32,402 nucleotides of DNA from Hypsibius dujardini (GCA_001579985.1 LRSR01014247.1:1-32402), one strand, 5' to 3'; shown: positions 19,600 through 32,035, numbered from the stretch's first letter. A program made the numbers and translations. The notes: generated from the letters alone by a model not told the origin.

Positions 19600-22090
19600 C
19601 CCTAGTACACATCTGGTGTACGAAAAGATTTTTTTCCGTACACATAAAAGACGAATTGTCACCTTAAATTTGTACGTAGAAACAGCGGCTTATATCATTC
19701 ATTTTATGTACGGCCACCAAAAAACGTACGCCGCACATTTTATGTAAGACCGCCACAAAATGTACGCTGTACCAGGCCATATTATGTACGATCGCATTCA
19801 TTTTATCCGTTTTGTACAGTTTTCAGCCCTTGTAAACATTACACAGAAAAACATCGTGTCTGACAAAAATCCTTAGAGAGATCTTATGTAATATGTAAGG
19901 CATATTTTATATATACTTTGTAAGACCAACGAAATTTATATTTCTTTAGGATTTATGAAGCTATTATCTGTGTTTGTTTTGAAATCAATTCTGGAGTTTG
20001 TTTTCAAAAATTTTGTTCAGATGGGCTCAGCGTCGAATCGCGCTAACTTACTAACTACATACGTATAACAAACCAAGCTACAATAGGGCCTGAATATTGT
20101 TCCAGTCTTCCCACAGCCGTGAAACGTGAAAGCATAAGTTTCGCACTCTTTCACGAAAATGCTGAAACTGTTTTAAAACTATTTTTGGACACATATTTCG
20201 CCGTGTTTTAAAATAATTAGAAATCCCACCACTGCTTCCCACAAGATACCAAACCCTGGGCACCCTGCACAGACTTTTATTCTGTCATTTATTTCTAAAA
20301 ACTTAGTCTTCTCGCCTTTCGAATAAGAATGAATAAGGCGTATAAAGTTTGAAAGCTCACACATATCGCTTCACATAAATTTAGACAGATAAAAAGAGTG
20401 GTCACACGCCCTAAGAACGATCTCACAAATTGTGTGCGGAATGGCGTATAATTTGTGTGAAAATTTGACTTTTCGTATGACCTATCGTTCTATATTTTTT
20501 CATGTGTGCTAGGGTTGGACTCATGAATGAATGAACGGATGAATGAATGAGTGGATGGACGGAGTGACGGAATAACAGATGGGGGAACGGTAAGCGGGAC
20601 GGGATGAAGAATTCCTAAACGGATGTACCGGATCATCCATCCCTCTATTGTTTATACGTACATCCGTCTGTCCGTTCACGTGTCTCATCTTTCTTGCTTC
20701 ATTTGACCATCCGATCTCCCGATCGATCATACTTTGGGGCTCGTTTTGGCCGTTTTTTTCTTCTGGCAGACCCTGTCTTTGTCCGTTGGTCAATGACCAT
20801 CCGTCTATCTCTGCAACGATGCGTGCGCTGTCGAAACACTAGTTACAGACTTCAGCGAGCAACGGTGGGGTTAAACTTCGCTTGGGTTTTATCAGACCCG
20901 TTTAGTGCAAGGTTTCTGTAGCCTGACTTGCTCTTCAATCGAATTAAAAGCGCATCATCAAACATTTGAAACAATTTACTGATTTGGCATTGTGTCATTA
21001 CTAATTACCTTTAAATACACTGCCACAAGGCTCAGCACGACTGGAATTATTGCAAACTTCAAGAGACTGTCAAATTTTCTATCGTTTCACTCACACGAAG
21101 GCAAGGGCTAGTCGTGACCTCTGTGCGTATCTTAAAAAAGATTAAGTAAGATTTTACAATTCAATCCCTTAAAAGCCAGAGCCATTGCCCGAAAAGGGTG
21201 CATTAAAGATAAAAACGGCCTGGTGAGACGCTGCGCCTTACGCTCTGTCATGTGAGAATTTTAGAACGAAGTTCCCGAAGCCATGGGCCGGTCGGCGACA
21301 GAGAGAAACCATTACTATTTATACTTCAGGAGACGTTGGGTCCTTCCGTGTCTTGACCTTTCTACAGGTCCTGAAAGCTTCTAATGGCAATCTCAACAAA
21401 TCTCCTCGAAAAGTCTGGCAAAATATTAGACGAAATGTATCACCTTGATTGTGAATAAATGAATGCAATCAGTTGAGAGACGTGATGTACTATCATGGCG
21501 CTACTGGAATGCAATTAGCGAAAAATCCTTCTTTCAAATTCCACACGCAGACCATGCGCATACATTTTGCACAAAATATGCGCATTTCCAGTCCCTTTTA
21601 AGAGTCCGTTCGACTTGTGCAATCGAAGGGTTCAAAGGTATCAGCAGACGACACGAGTGCGGGTATGACAGGGTTCGGAAAGAAACTGAATTCATTCTCA
21701 AACAGTTCTGTTTGCTCTATCCGAGAGTAGGACATTTATAACCTTTTTTGGCGTTCTTGGAAGACATTTTGCTGGATTTTACTGTTACAGGACAAGCCTC
21801 CGACAAGGAACGACAGAAAGAATCCCTGTGAGGGTTCAATTTGCAGGAACTCACCGTGTAAGTTTATGGAGGGGACGTTCAAAACCAATGTTTGACAGCA
21901 GGCCACGCTTTGCAGTTCGCTTGGACGTCAACTAGCATCAGCAAAAAAGTTTCTGGACATCAAAGCGGGTGAGCCATGCTTATTTTCAAACTTTCACACC
22001 TAAAATTACCAGTGGAGAGCGACAAACGGTACCATCACTCAGCTGTACAGTTCGCTTAAATTTATACCCTCATAAAAGAGACTATTACTA
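19600..22090. other. Non-coding stretch upstream of receptor copy 2
   Basis: No exon could be supported. Degenerate repeats containing GTACG and ATTTTATG lie at 19,600-19,810, and a GAATGAATG-type simple repeat at 20,521-20,560. The missing 5' exon of the receptor (signal peptide) and its promoter may lie here, but no convincing signal peptide was found. Confidence 0.4.
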
Positions 22091-22102
22091 GAAATCCTAC
22101 AG

Positions 22103-25100
22103 GTTGAAGAGAACCGCTCGCGTTCCGATCGGAATGGAAAATGCGACGGTCACCACTATTTACCCCAACGCGACGGGCGGGGTTCTGGAATTCTGCATCG
22201 TCGAGCGCGTACCCCCACCCACCATTCCGACACCCAGCAAAGCACCTGCAACAAGGGATGCTCACCGAATCCTGCAAATCGAAGTCCTAACCTTAGCCAT
22301 GGCATTTCCCGTCCGACTCGGCACGTTGACATTCACGGGACCGGCGTTTGACCAGGCTCGGGTGGACATCAGCCGGGCGTATCCATATCTCAATATCACC
22401 CAGACGTACGTCCACTCGTGCGACCAGCCCTATGTGACCTGGAATGACCAGTATGAGAACGCGCAGGCGTATCACTACTTCGTCGAGCAACGAAAGCGGG
22501 AGCAGCAGTGGAAGCCCGACGTGACAGTATTCGCGCAGACAGGTCAGTCTTGGAGAGTGGGGGGGGGGTAAAAATTACCATCGTGGGCTCGGCTACTGTG
22601 TCGTTCATGGCAGCCAGCGGGTAAACAAATCCGTACCTTTTTACGGAGTAATCGACAAAATAGGTGGCATTTTTCGGTTCTGGGGAGCTGCTTTAACATG
22701 ACCTTTGGATTTGGATTCTCTTCTTCTAATTCAGGAAACTATCTGTCATTAGATTAGCATCTGATTATCAAACAATAGGCCGGGTTGAGACGACAACGTA
22801 GCGACACGGTCACGGCTGGTTCGACTTAAGGGGACGAACCACTCCCTACTGACCCCTCGGAAAAAATGCCATGGTTTAAGTCTTCTGCTACGGATGGGGC
22901 AAGGAGGTTAGTTACGCCTCACATGTGCGGCGGTTCCCTTTGAAGAAGAACACGAAATCAAAAAACATTCTACCATCGCCTATAGTTAAAGAACTGTCAG
23001 AAATAAGATCCATAACAATAAATTACAATTATCACTACAAAAGAAACCTTTAAATATTGCATTTAGATGTTATAGGCGTTATCGGACTCCGGTGTGCGGA
23101 GTTACAAAGAGACATTATGTTTTTGGTTTCAACATTTAGATACCTACAGGGTAACTGTTTTTCATTTGGCTGGAAACGTTATAGCTAGCTTTGTTTGTGA
23201 TTCGTAGAGAGATTCCAGTTTTTGCCAACAGTTGCTTTGATATGGGCGATGGAAGACAGTTCTTTATGTCGTGTTTGTTCTTCTAAGGGAGCCGCCGCGC
23301 ATGTGAAGCGTGGGGAACCTCCTTGCCGGAACCGTTGTCCATTGGTAAAAACTTCGAATCTGGCCAAGTAGAAGCCGTGAAATAATGGCCCATTTCTGAG
23401 GTGGTCAGTTGAGGGTGTTCAATACCCTTAAGGTAAAAAATTGCACCAGCTGTTCGAAAACTCAAATGCCGCCGCTAGGTCGGTGTGTTCGCGATAATTT
23501 CTTCATAAAGGTCATGGAGATAGACAAAATGTTTTTCGGTATCGTGACACAATAGGTTTTTTGGACAACGAAAAGTTTATGTTGTTACAGACTGAAAACA
23601 ATATACAGTAGGATGTCTTGTTTTTCACGAAATAATTTCAGTGGACAAGGGAGCGAAATTGGCAACAGGATTGGACGACCTTTACCTCTCAAGGTTTGTT
23701 TAGGTCAAGTACGTCATTGCCCGCATTTTTCCTGTTGATCTGTAAGGGCTCTGTGGTTGATGGTAGTGTCATTATGCTGGACAATTTACGCGACAAACAA
23801 AAGTGGCCCACGTGGATCAGCACCGCCCGCAACTCTTTGACCGACTTTCTGCGAACGTTTGAGAGCATGATGCGGCATTTCCACTGGCTCAATGTCGTCC
23901 TCTTCGCCGAGACCAACTTTGATCCCTTCCCCGAACGCTTCTTCATAGTTCTTCGGCAGTTCATACTCGCGGCTATACCGACCGCTCAAGCAACGCTGTT
24001 TACCTTCAACTCCACCGATCCCAGCACGAACTACGGGGCACTCATGGCGCCAGTCAAACACCTGAGCAGAGGTCAGCAGGTTTGAAGTCAGGTTATAACG
24101 GAGCACAGAGAAGCGAACAGTTTTATACGAAAATGCCACTGGTGATGAGTTCTAGTTTCAAAATTAAACAAGCCCGCCAAGCTCCACTATTTGGTCATAT
24201 TTTTATCTGATATTATCAATGGGAGAAGATTTTATGGTGCTTCCCTTCGCCTTCAAGTTGAACACCTCCAAAATCAAAATGGGCCTTTCTAATCATCATA
24301 TTGACATGGTTTGTCTTTGGCTATAGTGATATTCTACACTGGAAACGTGCAAGACCTCCAAAGCCTCCTGGTCTGAGTGTTTGAATCTGCCATCGGTCAA
24401 ACATAGTACTACTAAAACCATCCACGGACCGGGTACATTACAAACATTTTTCTCTCCAGACTGCTGCAGCGGACCTCAACATGACCAACGGCGACTATGT
24501 AAGCACGTCGTCGTTGACGATATTGTAGCCATGCATGTTAACATAATACTGTCGGCTTTTAATGAAGGTTTACTTCACCTTCTCCGCGCTGGGTCAAAGT
24601 ACAATAATGGGTGTCAATACCTGGACTCACACCAACAAAACACCGGACGATGTAAAACTCACCAGTCATAACAGTCTCCATCACCACTACCTCTTCCATA
24701 CTACCAATTTATGTTGTGCGCTGCATTTACAGGTCCTCATAAAAGCCTATAGATGTCTTCTCGTCGTGGAGCCGCTTATTTTGGACGAGAATCCTGAGCT
24801 CCTTAGGGAGATCAGGAAGTTGACAGAAGATTCGTATGGCTACAAGTTCCGGCCGAACCAAAAAGTAAGAAAATTGGTAGTTCTCGGCCGAGGCGTGGTC
24901 ACAACAATTGTAGGGCACTTTTCTATCAGAGATGTTTGAACGTTTGAACGCAAATTCGGGACACTCATACGGTTAAGGGGAACTTGCCGTATACCGGCGT
25001 CTGAAAATGCGTTTTACCAGTTTGGCACCACAAGTACTTTGAATATTTATCTTTGCCATGATCAAGTCGTAATAAGAAAACACATTCAAAAAAGTAAGAA

Positions 25101-28100
25101 AAACGATCGGGAAGATTGGGCTCCTAGGGCAGTAAAAACGGACCCCATTGCATGCATTTGTCTCGTACCCTCAATTGCTGTATCAACAACAGTGCGATTT
25201 CTTCTCGCTCTGTAATACGTGAACGTGTATAAATATTCGATTTTCTTCTATTTTGTGCACTCTATTCTGGAAAACATGGACGACTTTTTCGATCAACACG
25301 GGTAAGGTAGTATTCATGACAATGTGAACTGTTGCCAGGAAATGTACAGAGTTGCTAGAAGACCGTAACGGTAAAAATTTTCCGAAATTGTATGTCTCAG
25401 GATCAATAGGAATGTAAAGCGTTGATAAAAGGGAAAACGCCTAAATGCTATGACGTCACGTTTGTTTACACCACGAGAGTTATGGTTCTACGCAGTTTTC
25501 CAACATTTCCCCCACTAGGTTCTACGCCTTCTAGTCGCTTTATTACTCATTTTCTCTCCCATGTTCAAGTAACATTTCAAGTCTAAATTAAAAAAGCTGC
25601 ATTGGAAACTTGGCTGAACGCTTACAAACACTTGTGTCTAATGTTGTGGTTATGAAACTGTTTTTTTGTCGTGCACCCCTACCTAAGGATGCGAATCTTT
25701 TTCAAATCTTTCCGTCTAATTTAAAGCTGATTTTTTCTAATAGTTTTTATCATATTCGATTGTGTAAAAAAGTTAATTATCAAAAACACCTGCAAATATT
25801 GCCAGGGTGAAATGTTTTGGGCATATTTTGGGTTCTTCGGCCCCCCTTTCCCCAACTTCTGTAGCGTGTTTTTTTTCAATTTGGTTTTTTCAGACGATAG
25901 GTGTGCCATTTGTTTATTAAACGGTTATGAAATAAAGCATTTTATAAGAGGCAAAGAAAACATGACGATTAGGCTAAGGGTCCAAAATGCCATTTTTCAT
26001 GCGGCGAATTCCTCTTAACAAGCTAAAGTGTTTGAAACGCCGTGAATAGTATCATCTGTTAAGTTGATGCGAAAAACCCGGCTTAATAAATGCCGTGTAA
26101 ACCGTCAGATGGACCCGCATATCTTTGCCACGTACATGACGTTGATGGGCATGGCGGAGGTAAGAATGTATTCAATGCCTGCGTTTCTCGCCGAAACCAA
26201 TCACTTCATTAAAGAGTGCTTTTTGCTCTAGGTTCTGGAGGAAACGCGACGTAACAATTGGTCAACCAGTGGCAAACAGCTCGCTAAGCTCTTCATGAAC
26301 CGAACGTTTCACACAAAGGCGGGAGACTTCACTATCGACGAAGGCGGAGAAAGGACAAGTGCGATGGCCATCACTCACCATTTGAATGTGAGATAATGAT
26401 TAAAGACCCTACATTGAACGTTGTTGGATAACAAATCAGCGATCTTGAAGCATGTGGGAAAAAAGGGGAAAAAAGACGAAAAAGGACTTTTACACGATAC
26501 CGCTTTTGGTTATGTGAAATTTGAGGTTTCGCTGCTTTTCTTGTCTTTTATTTTTAGAATTTTGGTGTGACGTCTAGCTTACTTTACACGTACTGGGGTA
26601 AACTAGTTTTGTTGCGTTTGAACGCAGGTGATGCTGATCCAAGACGGACACACCACTCCGCTGCGACAAGTTGCCGTTATGGATTGGCCAGGCGTGTGGC
26701 CGGTGCTTAGCCGTCCAGTCTGCGGTTTCCACGGTGAAAAATGCGGTCCGTCACACGGTATGTCTGTGCTATTGCTAAATATCCTTTGGCAGTCAGAAAC
26801 ATGCACTACCCGAAAACACACGAAGAAAAACGAAATGAACAATATAAAATGGTTATGTCTATTTTCCATCACAGAATGCGTGAAAACAGTCATTTGACTA
26901 TTTATCACTACTCTAAAATTCGTGACCTTTAACAAAAGCTCATTAGTGGTCTCCCAGAAATGACCGGAAATCTTAGTGGTTGCTCGAAATCTCCCGGAAA
27001 CCATAAAGGTAATGCGGAAATGACCGGAAACCTTTGTAGTCACCCGAAATCCTTAGGAAACCTTAGTCGCCACTAGGGATTCAAGTCATGTCCGGGTGAC
27101 TACTAAGGAATCCGGCCACTTCCGGATGACCACTACGGTTTCCTGAAGACTCCGGGTGATCACTGCGGATTCCGGATATATTCGGGTGACCGCTAAGAAA
27201 TCCTGTCATTTTCGGGTGACCACTAAGGAATGCGGCAATTTGCGGGTGGCCACCACGAAAAAGGTCACCGAATGGTCAAATGGGTGAAGTTAGCGTCTTT
27301 CGTGCGGGACCCAGTTTCATTTCCCAGGTAAAGTGGGTGGAAATAGTCAGTTTGATATAAAATCTGAGGTTTTTATATTTATTATCGTCTTGTCCGATTC
27401 GTTGAAATGTAAGAAAAGTCCTTGTAACGTAAATGAAATGGGGGCGGGCTAGAAAGACTCTCGAACTGAAATTAACTCTCTGAAGACGGGGTGTTTTGGG
27501 TACACGGTGTTGACGACGTTGATCCTGTTCAGGATCACTTCGTGTAAAGTGCTTAATGGGGCCATAGCGTATTGCATGAGTGACGGCTCGCTCACGCTGG
27601 TATGCATATAGCACTTTCCCTAAACATATGCAGTTGTCTTTGTACACGCACTGTCTTATACCGCCCAGCAAGAAAAGCACAACAAAGCGGTGCGCAATGG
27701 GAAAGCGCATTGAGCAGCCTGAATGGTGCTTCCCAACGATTCAATTTTGTGTGTGCACTATTCAGGTGTTCTATCCTCTTTTGCAATACATCAAATTGTT
27801 TGCCTTAGAGTTTACAACAGAACTGTCGTTTTCGAATGTTTGAACGAAAATCCATGTAAATTGGGAAAATCATTTGAAATCTCCCGTCCCATTTGGGATC
27901 ACCCCAGATCATGCTCTTCCCGATCACATCTTTCCAAAAACTTTTTAGATTCACGTAGCGCTACCAATTCTAGGATCAAACGTTTTGGTTTCACTGAAAT
28001 CGGTTAAGAATTGACTTCAGGCGCCCAGTTTTCGTGAAAAAGTAATATTAAGTAAACACACCCGTCTTCAGAGAGTTAAAGCCGCGTGCTGGTCGTCTTC

Positions 28101-28638
28101 CCTTGTTAGCAAAAAATGAGCAATCACCAAACGCGGTGCTGTACTAGTTCCGTGAATTTCGACCATAGGTGCTGGTACATTGCTCTAATACTTCAATGTT
28201 CGAACAGTGCCTCAATACGTGATGGGTTTTGGAGGGTCCTTCATCGTCATCTTCATTACGTTCATCATCACCTACGTGCGGTAAGTGGAGCCTCACTCTC
28301 ATAAAGTCAAATATGCGAAAACGAGGAAAAGTTCTTAGAATCCATTGTGATCTCGCAATAGCAAGCGATTTGAAAAACAGGAGAGTATATTTAAAAACGT
28401 GAAACAAGCAAACAACTCTTAACCACGTCGACAAGTTAGTCTACCTTTGCTTGAAACTTTTAAGTACTGCTGTCCCATCTGGTATAGGCTCACAGCGATG
28501 CACTACGCGCACCGAAACTGGTGGATACTGGAATTCGGACTACTGCGACTGCCAGGCCAAAACAGAAGAACCCTGTCACGAGCATTGAGTTTCCGCGAAA
28601 CAACCATCGTGGTATTTGTACCGCCGGTTTGCTTCTAG
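22103..28638 (+). CDS. Receptor guanylate cyclase-like ectodomain and membrane span (copy 2), 5' and 3' partial or truncated
   Basis: Twelve exons with GT-AG introns and consistent phases: 22,103-22,542; 23,067-23,150; 23,642-23,693; 23,767-24,071; 24,470-24,498; 24,568-24,651; 24,733-24,864; 26,109-26,159; 26,232-26,387; 26,628-26,757; 28,208-28,280; 28,488-28,638. They encode about 561 residues. The ectodomain resembles the ANF-receptor ligand-binding fold of natriuretic-peptide-type receptor cyclases: GPAFDQARVDIS, KWPTWIST, FHWLNVVLF, then NMTNGDYVYFTFSALG. Exon 11 is a single membrane span (MGFGGSFIVIFITFIITYV). The last exon begins a juxtamembrane tail (NWWILEFGLL..PGQNRRTLSR) and stops at TAG 50 codons later. 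No kinase-homology or cyclase domain follows. The 5' signal-peptide exon was not found. Exons 2 and 3 are the least certain. Either a truncated gene or a cyclase-less receptor. Confidence 0.72.
24866..26108. other. Large intron of receptor copy 2
   Basis: About 1.24 kb between the exon ending PNQK and the exon starting MDPHIF. It is AT-rich with no recognised exon or bounded repeat; the open frames near 25,610-26,018 show no domain. Confidence 0.5.
26941..27262. repeat. 30-bp minisatellite with an internal orientation switch
   Basis: Units of exactly 30 bases. Five lie in one orientation (starting 26,941, 26,971, 27,001, 27,031, 27,061; consensus around TTAGTGGTCACCCGAAAT). Then about six lie in the opposite orientation, with CGGGTGACCACTAAGG-like motifs starting at 27,093, 27,123, 27,153, 27,183, 27,213 and 27,243. 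It lies in the intron before the transmembrane exon. Confidence 0.9.
27476..28075. mobile_element. 600-bp element with TTAA flanks (piggyBac-like, non-autonomous)
   Basis: Inverted ends CTCTCTGAAGACGGG (15 bases perfect, partial further match) flanked by TTAA at 27,472-27,475 and 28,076-28,079. TTAA target sites are the hallmark of piggyBac-type transposition. No transposase frame is present. It lies in the same receptor intron as the 30-bp minisatellite. Confidence 0.75.
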
Positions 28639-28639
28639 G

Positions 28640-30052
28640 CTTCATCTGCAACCTAAACTGCCGGCAATTTTTGCCGACCGTTCAAATATGCCCCGCCATT
28701 CGTTCATCAATATACAAACTTCAGTTCTCGTCGACTACTCAACTGTTCGGTCCATGCTTTAGCCTGAAATAGCTTTGGCATTGTGAGCCCGAATCCTAAG
28801 CACCCTTGACCATCACTTTTTTATTGCGAATTCGGACGCCTGGCATGCATGAGGCTGAATTCGTCGCCATGTAGGGTGAAATGTGGTCCGTGCTATTCAG
28901 TCGTTCCGTTCCGTGTTTCATTTTTCGTTCTTCGACTGACGTTTTACGCATAGATGAACCGATAATGTGATGCGGGTTGAGTTAGAGGGGCATGTTTCAT
29001 GTAGACAGGATGATTCACTACCACATGGACACTTTAATAAAATCACCAAAAATATGGTTTTCATTATTTTGGTCAAATGTTTTCAGATTATATGAAGCCT
29101 AACTGTTTTGCGTTTAAATACCTGACTGGGATGTTACCATTTTTATTCTGTAAGGCAGGGGCCCTGACTAAAAAAATTGGACTAAGTTGGCTGATAGTTT
29201 TTGACATTTTGCGCTTATGACTGAATTTAATGATACGAAAGTGAGCCACCCTACTTCGAAAATCGGCTTATAGCAATCCATAGCAGAACAGATAGGCTTC
29301 ACATGGAACCTTCTGAAAGGCAAATTGGTTCGGAGACCGATTTTTGAAAAATATTTTTATGAAAAAAATGGCGCCAAAAGTTCGTTCTTGACGTATTTTG
29401 AAAACTTTCAGATCAAAAACATGTTGGTTCATGTTCGTTCGTTCCCGTTTCTAATTTTTCAGTGCAAATATCTATAAAATAAGCCTATTTGTTGCCTGAG
29501 TTGAGAACCTGGAGTTGAACAATACTAAGATACAGCATGTGAAAAACCTCCCCTAATATCGGATGGACAAGTTATCGACAGGCCTGGTTCTCTCAATCGG
29601 TCAATTTAGGCTCTGAAGTGATACTTTTCTAATAGGCCATCGACAAACGTTCAGGAAAGTACGAAAAAATAGTGCATAGGAAGAGCAATCACAGTGACCA
29701 AGAAGAATACTTTTTTCATCCGAGGAAAATAAAATGGTCACCTTTTCTGGGTAGAGCTGCATGGAGTGGCTGTCTGCTTTTTCTTAATTATTTGAACGCT
29801 AACTTTTCCTAAATTGAATCACCTTCGTTAAGCTAACCACAAGGACATGATCAGTTGCGCACAGTTCCTCTGACAACTGATCGCGCGTGTCCACGTGGTA
29901 GTGAATCACCCTGTAGTTGGCTTCCAAACTGGCAACCGGCGACGCAGTGCCAGCCAAGTTGAAGCTCCGCTAAACATCGCCAGCCAACAGCAGAAAAGTC
30001 AGCACAATGGTTAGCGTCTAAAAGTGGAGAACACATATGCAAGGTCCGCGGT
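28640..30052 (+). pseudogene. Conserved downstream segment of the receptor locus, interrupted by a 0.9-kb element
   Basis: Sequence shared with copy 1 (18,680-19,165), and partly with an inverted copy at the window end (32,402-32,163). Blocks: 28,640-28,780, 28,900-29,010, then after an insertion 29,915-30,052. A frame at 29,915-29,990 reads TGNRRRSASQVEAPLNIAS, a Ser/Arg-rich stretch that could be juxtamembrane coding sequence, but no continuous gene model could be made. It may be decayed exons of the same receptor or a conserved non-coding duplicate. Confidence 0.45.
29011..29914. mobile_element. 0.9-kb non-autonomous TIR element
   Basis: Inverted ends of about 27 bases (CAGGATGATTCACTACCACA and its near complement) flank 900 bases with no long frame. 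Two other copies of the surrounding segment (near 19,070 and 32,298) run straight through without it, so it is a clean insertion here. The flanking duplication is TA or TAG; the exact boundary is ambiguous. Confidence 0.8.
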
Positions 30053-30378
30053 GTTAGGTCTACCAACCGGAAGTTGGGTAGTGTTGGACCACGCCCAACA
30101 AATCCTCATACCCAATCATTATAGCTCTTTAACTCACAAGTACCTTGCTTAGGTAGTGAGTCTATCTACCCTGTTAACCCTATTCTGCTGCTACAGCTAT
30201 TTACTTGTATGTAATTGTGCTATTTACTATCAATTCTATAGTTAACACTTTACTATATAATCATATGTTTTATTAGTTTTAGAGGCAGTTGTACTACCTC
30301 TTTTCTTTCTTCAAGTTCGTTCATTTATTCAGTCTAATAAACTTGTTACCTATCCAACTTCCTGTTGGTAGACCTAAC
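30053..30378. mobile_element. Element X1 with 28-bp terminal inverted repeats
   Basis: 326 bases bounded by 28-base inverted ends containing GTTAGGTCTACCAAC (30,053-30,080 and 30,351-30,378). No coding capacity. X2 and X3 are related copies. Confidence 0.85.
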
Positions 30379-30379
30379 A

Positions 30380-30668
30380 GTAGTTATCAAGTTTATAAGA
30401 CTGAAAGTAAAGATGGATAGATAAATAAACTGGAAGAAAGGAAAGAGGAAGTACAATTCCCTCTAAAACACATGCTTATATAGTAAAGTGTCAACTATAG
30501 AAATGATAGTAAATAGCACACACATTAGTTATTACATACAAGTAATTAGCTGCTGTAGCAGCAGAATCGGGTTAATAAGGTAGATAGACTTATTAACTGA
30601 GCACGGTACTATAATTTAACCCGCTGTAATGATTGGATATGAGGACTTGTTGGGCGTGGTCCAACAGC
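30380..30668. mobile_element. Element X2, inverted copy abutting X1
   Basis: The interior is an inverted copy of X1: GTTGGGCGTGGTCCAACA at its right end corresponds to the left part of X1 near 30,083. X1 and X2 together form an almost continuous 570-base palindrome. Identity is moderate, with several small indels. Confidence 0.85.
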
Positions 30669-30669
30669 G

Positions 30670-31160
30670 GATATTCCCACTTTTGCTGACTTGGGGTGAT
30701 TTGCATACCTGGATCGCAGAAGGGGTTCAGTTTTGTTTTCTCAAATAGCCATACGTTAATGATTATTTTCAAAATTCAATTCGGCTGAGGCGCACAGTGA
30801 ATTGTTTTGAGACAATTTCAAAGTGTAAAAAACTTGAAGATTCCACTTTCCTGGCCATTTACTGGGGAAATGTCAGTATTTAAGATTTAGTGGAAAACAA
30901 AAAAAAATATTACCCATTCCAAAATTCAATTCCAAGACGAGTGGCATCATCAGAAAACATTTTGAGGCATGGGAGAGGAGCTATGTGGAACTTTGTTACT
31001 TGGCCAGATATTCAGAAAACTGTTTGAGAATTCCCTCGTCTCACAAAAATACTTTAGAAGGATTTTGAAAAGCTGATATTTCCGTGAAAAATCCAGAAAA
31101 ACGTTGGAAGTAATCAAAGCTCAATAAAAAAAAACAGTTATGTCTTCATTACTGACAATA
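30670..31160. other. AT-rich non-coding stretch
   Basis: No exon, repeat boundary or known motif is recognised between element X2 and the chemoreceptor-like gene. It may hold the 3' untranslated region of that minus-strand gene. Confidence 0.5.
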
Positions 31161-31166
31161 CTGTAT

Positions 31167-32025
31167 TTAGCGTAAAGGAAGTAAGCAAAAAAAGACAGTT
31201 GTTGGAACGAGCACAAGCAATTTGTGCCGTTTGGGCATAAAGGCTTGTAGCCGGAAGTTTCGACTAACCGCTCCCGTGATGCCACTGGAGAAATCTATGA
31301 GACCCATTCCTGTGAACATGCGGACGTAATTTCGTGACACGTCTTCGAATGCTTGCAACTTGACGGCCAGTTGAAGCGACGGAGAATTCGGCTGTGTACA
31401 CATAGAAATGCAGAACCCATCGGTTAGAGCAAAAAAGAAAACAGTTATCGTATTTCTCTACAGACTAGTTTGGGACACGGGAAAATCAATGCACTATATA
31501 GCAAACGTACAGACACAGTGATCATTGACGTACTGCTGGATCACCGCTACCGAGCCCGTCAACACGGCCGTGCAGTTTAATCGGGAACCGTAATGAGCGT
31601 ATAGGTCCCGCCAACCGATCACCCTGTGGGAAAGACAATACACTTAATTAAACAGCCGCCGCTAAAATTTTCTGGCGTTCACTGTAGCCGGCTCACAACT
31701 CTAGCAAACGGCAATATAACGCTAGGGCAAAATCCCACAATAGAACCATGCATCCGAGGGCCACCGCGTACGTGCTATGATCAAACAATGTGTCCCCCAC
31801 GTACCACGCGGCAAAGCTGATGGACACCACCAAGTCCAACGCGTAGCTAACCAACAATATCGGACTGAACACCTCGTTCATGGCTCGCGTCAGGAGAAGC
31901 GTATGGGAATGAATACTCTCTAATTGGGCTATCTCTGTCTCGACAGCAGGAAGAGCGGTCTGATTCGTGAGAGAATCTTCCCGTTGTTGTTGTGTACCCA
32001 AGGACAAAAGGTTATTATCAATACA
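31167..32025 (-). CDS. Gustatory/chemoreceptor-like multi-pass membrane protein, 3' part
   Basis: Exons on the minus strand: 32,025-31,697; 31,623-31,515; 31,391 to either a donor at 31,269 or a stop at 31,167. Phases agree across both introns, although the second donor (GTCTGT) is weak. Two hydrophobic segments are clear (SPILLVSYALDLVVSISFAA and VALGCMVLLWDFALALY), followed by an amphipathic stretch ending FEDVSRNYVRMFTGMGLIDF, which recalls the last helix of insect gustatory receptors (7tm_7). The diagnostic final TYhhhhhQF motif is not seen. The first visible exon begins 10 bases inside sequence bordering element X3, so upstream exons are either outside the window or cut off by it. Assignment to the gustatory receptor family is tentative; a membrane receptor or channel of another kind is possible. 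Confidence 0.4.
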
Positions 32026-32035
32026 CTGCAGCATG

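Noticed and set aside
23185-23465. Minus-strand frames near 23.2-23.5 kb
   Set aside because: They lie in a receptor intron, show no domain, and overlap each other in different frames.
26941-27262. CRISPR-like array
   Set aside because: Units are contiguous 30-bp repeats without unique spacers and change orientation, in an animal intron.
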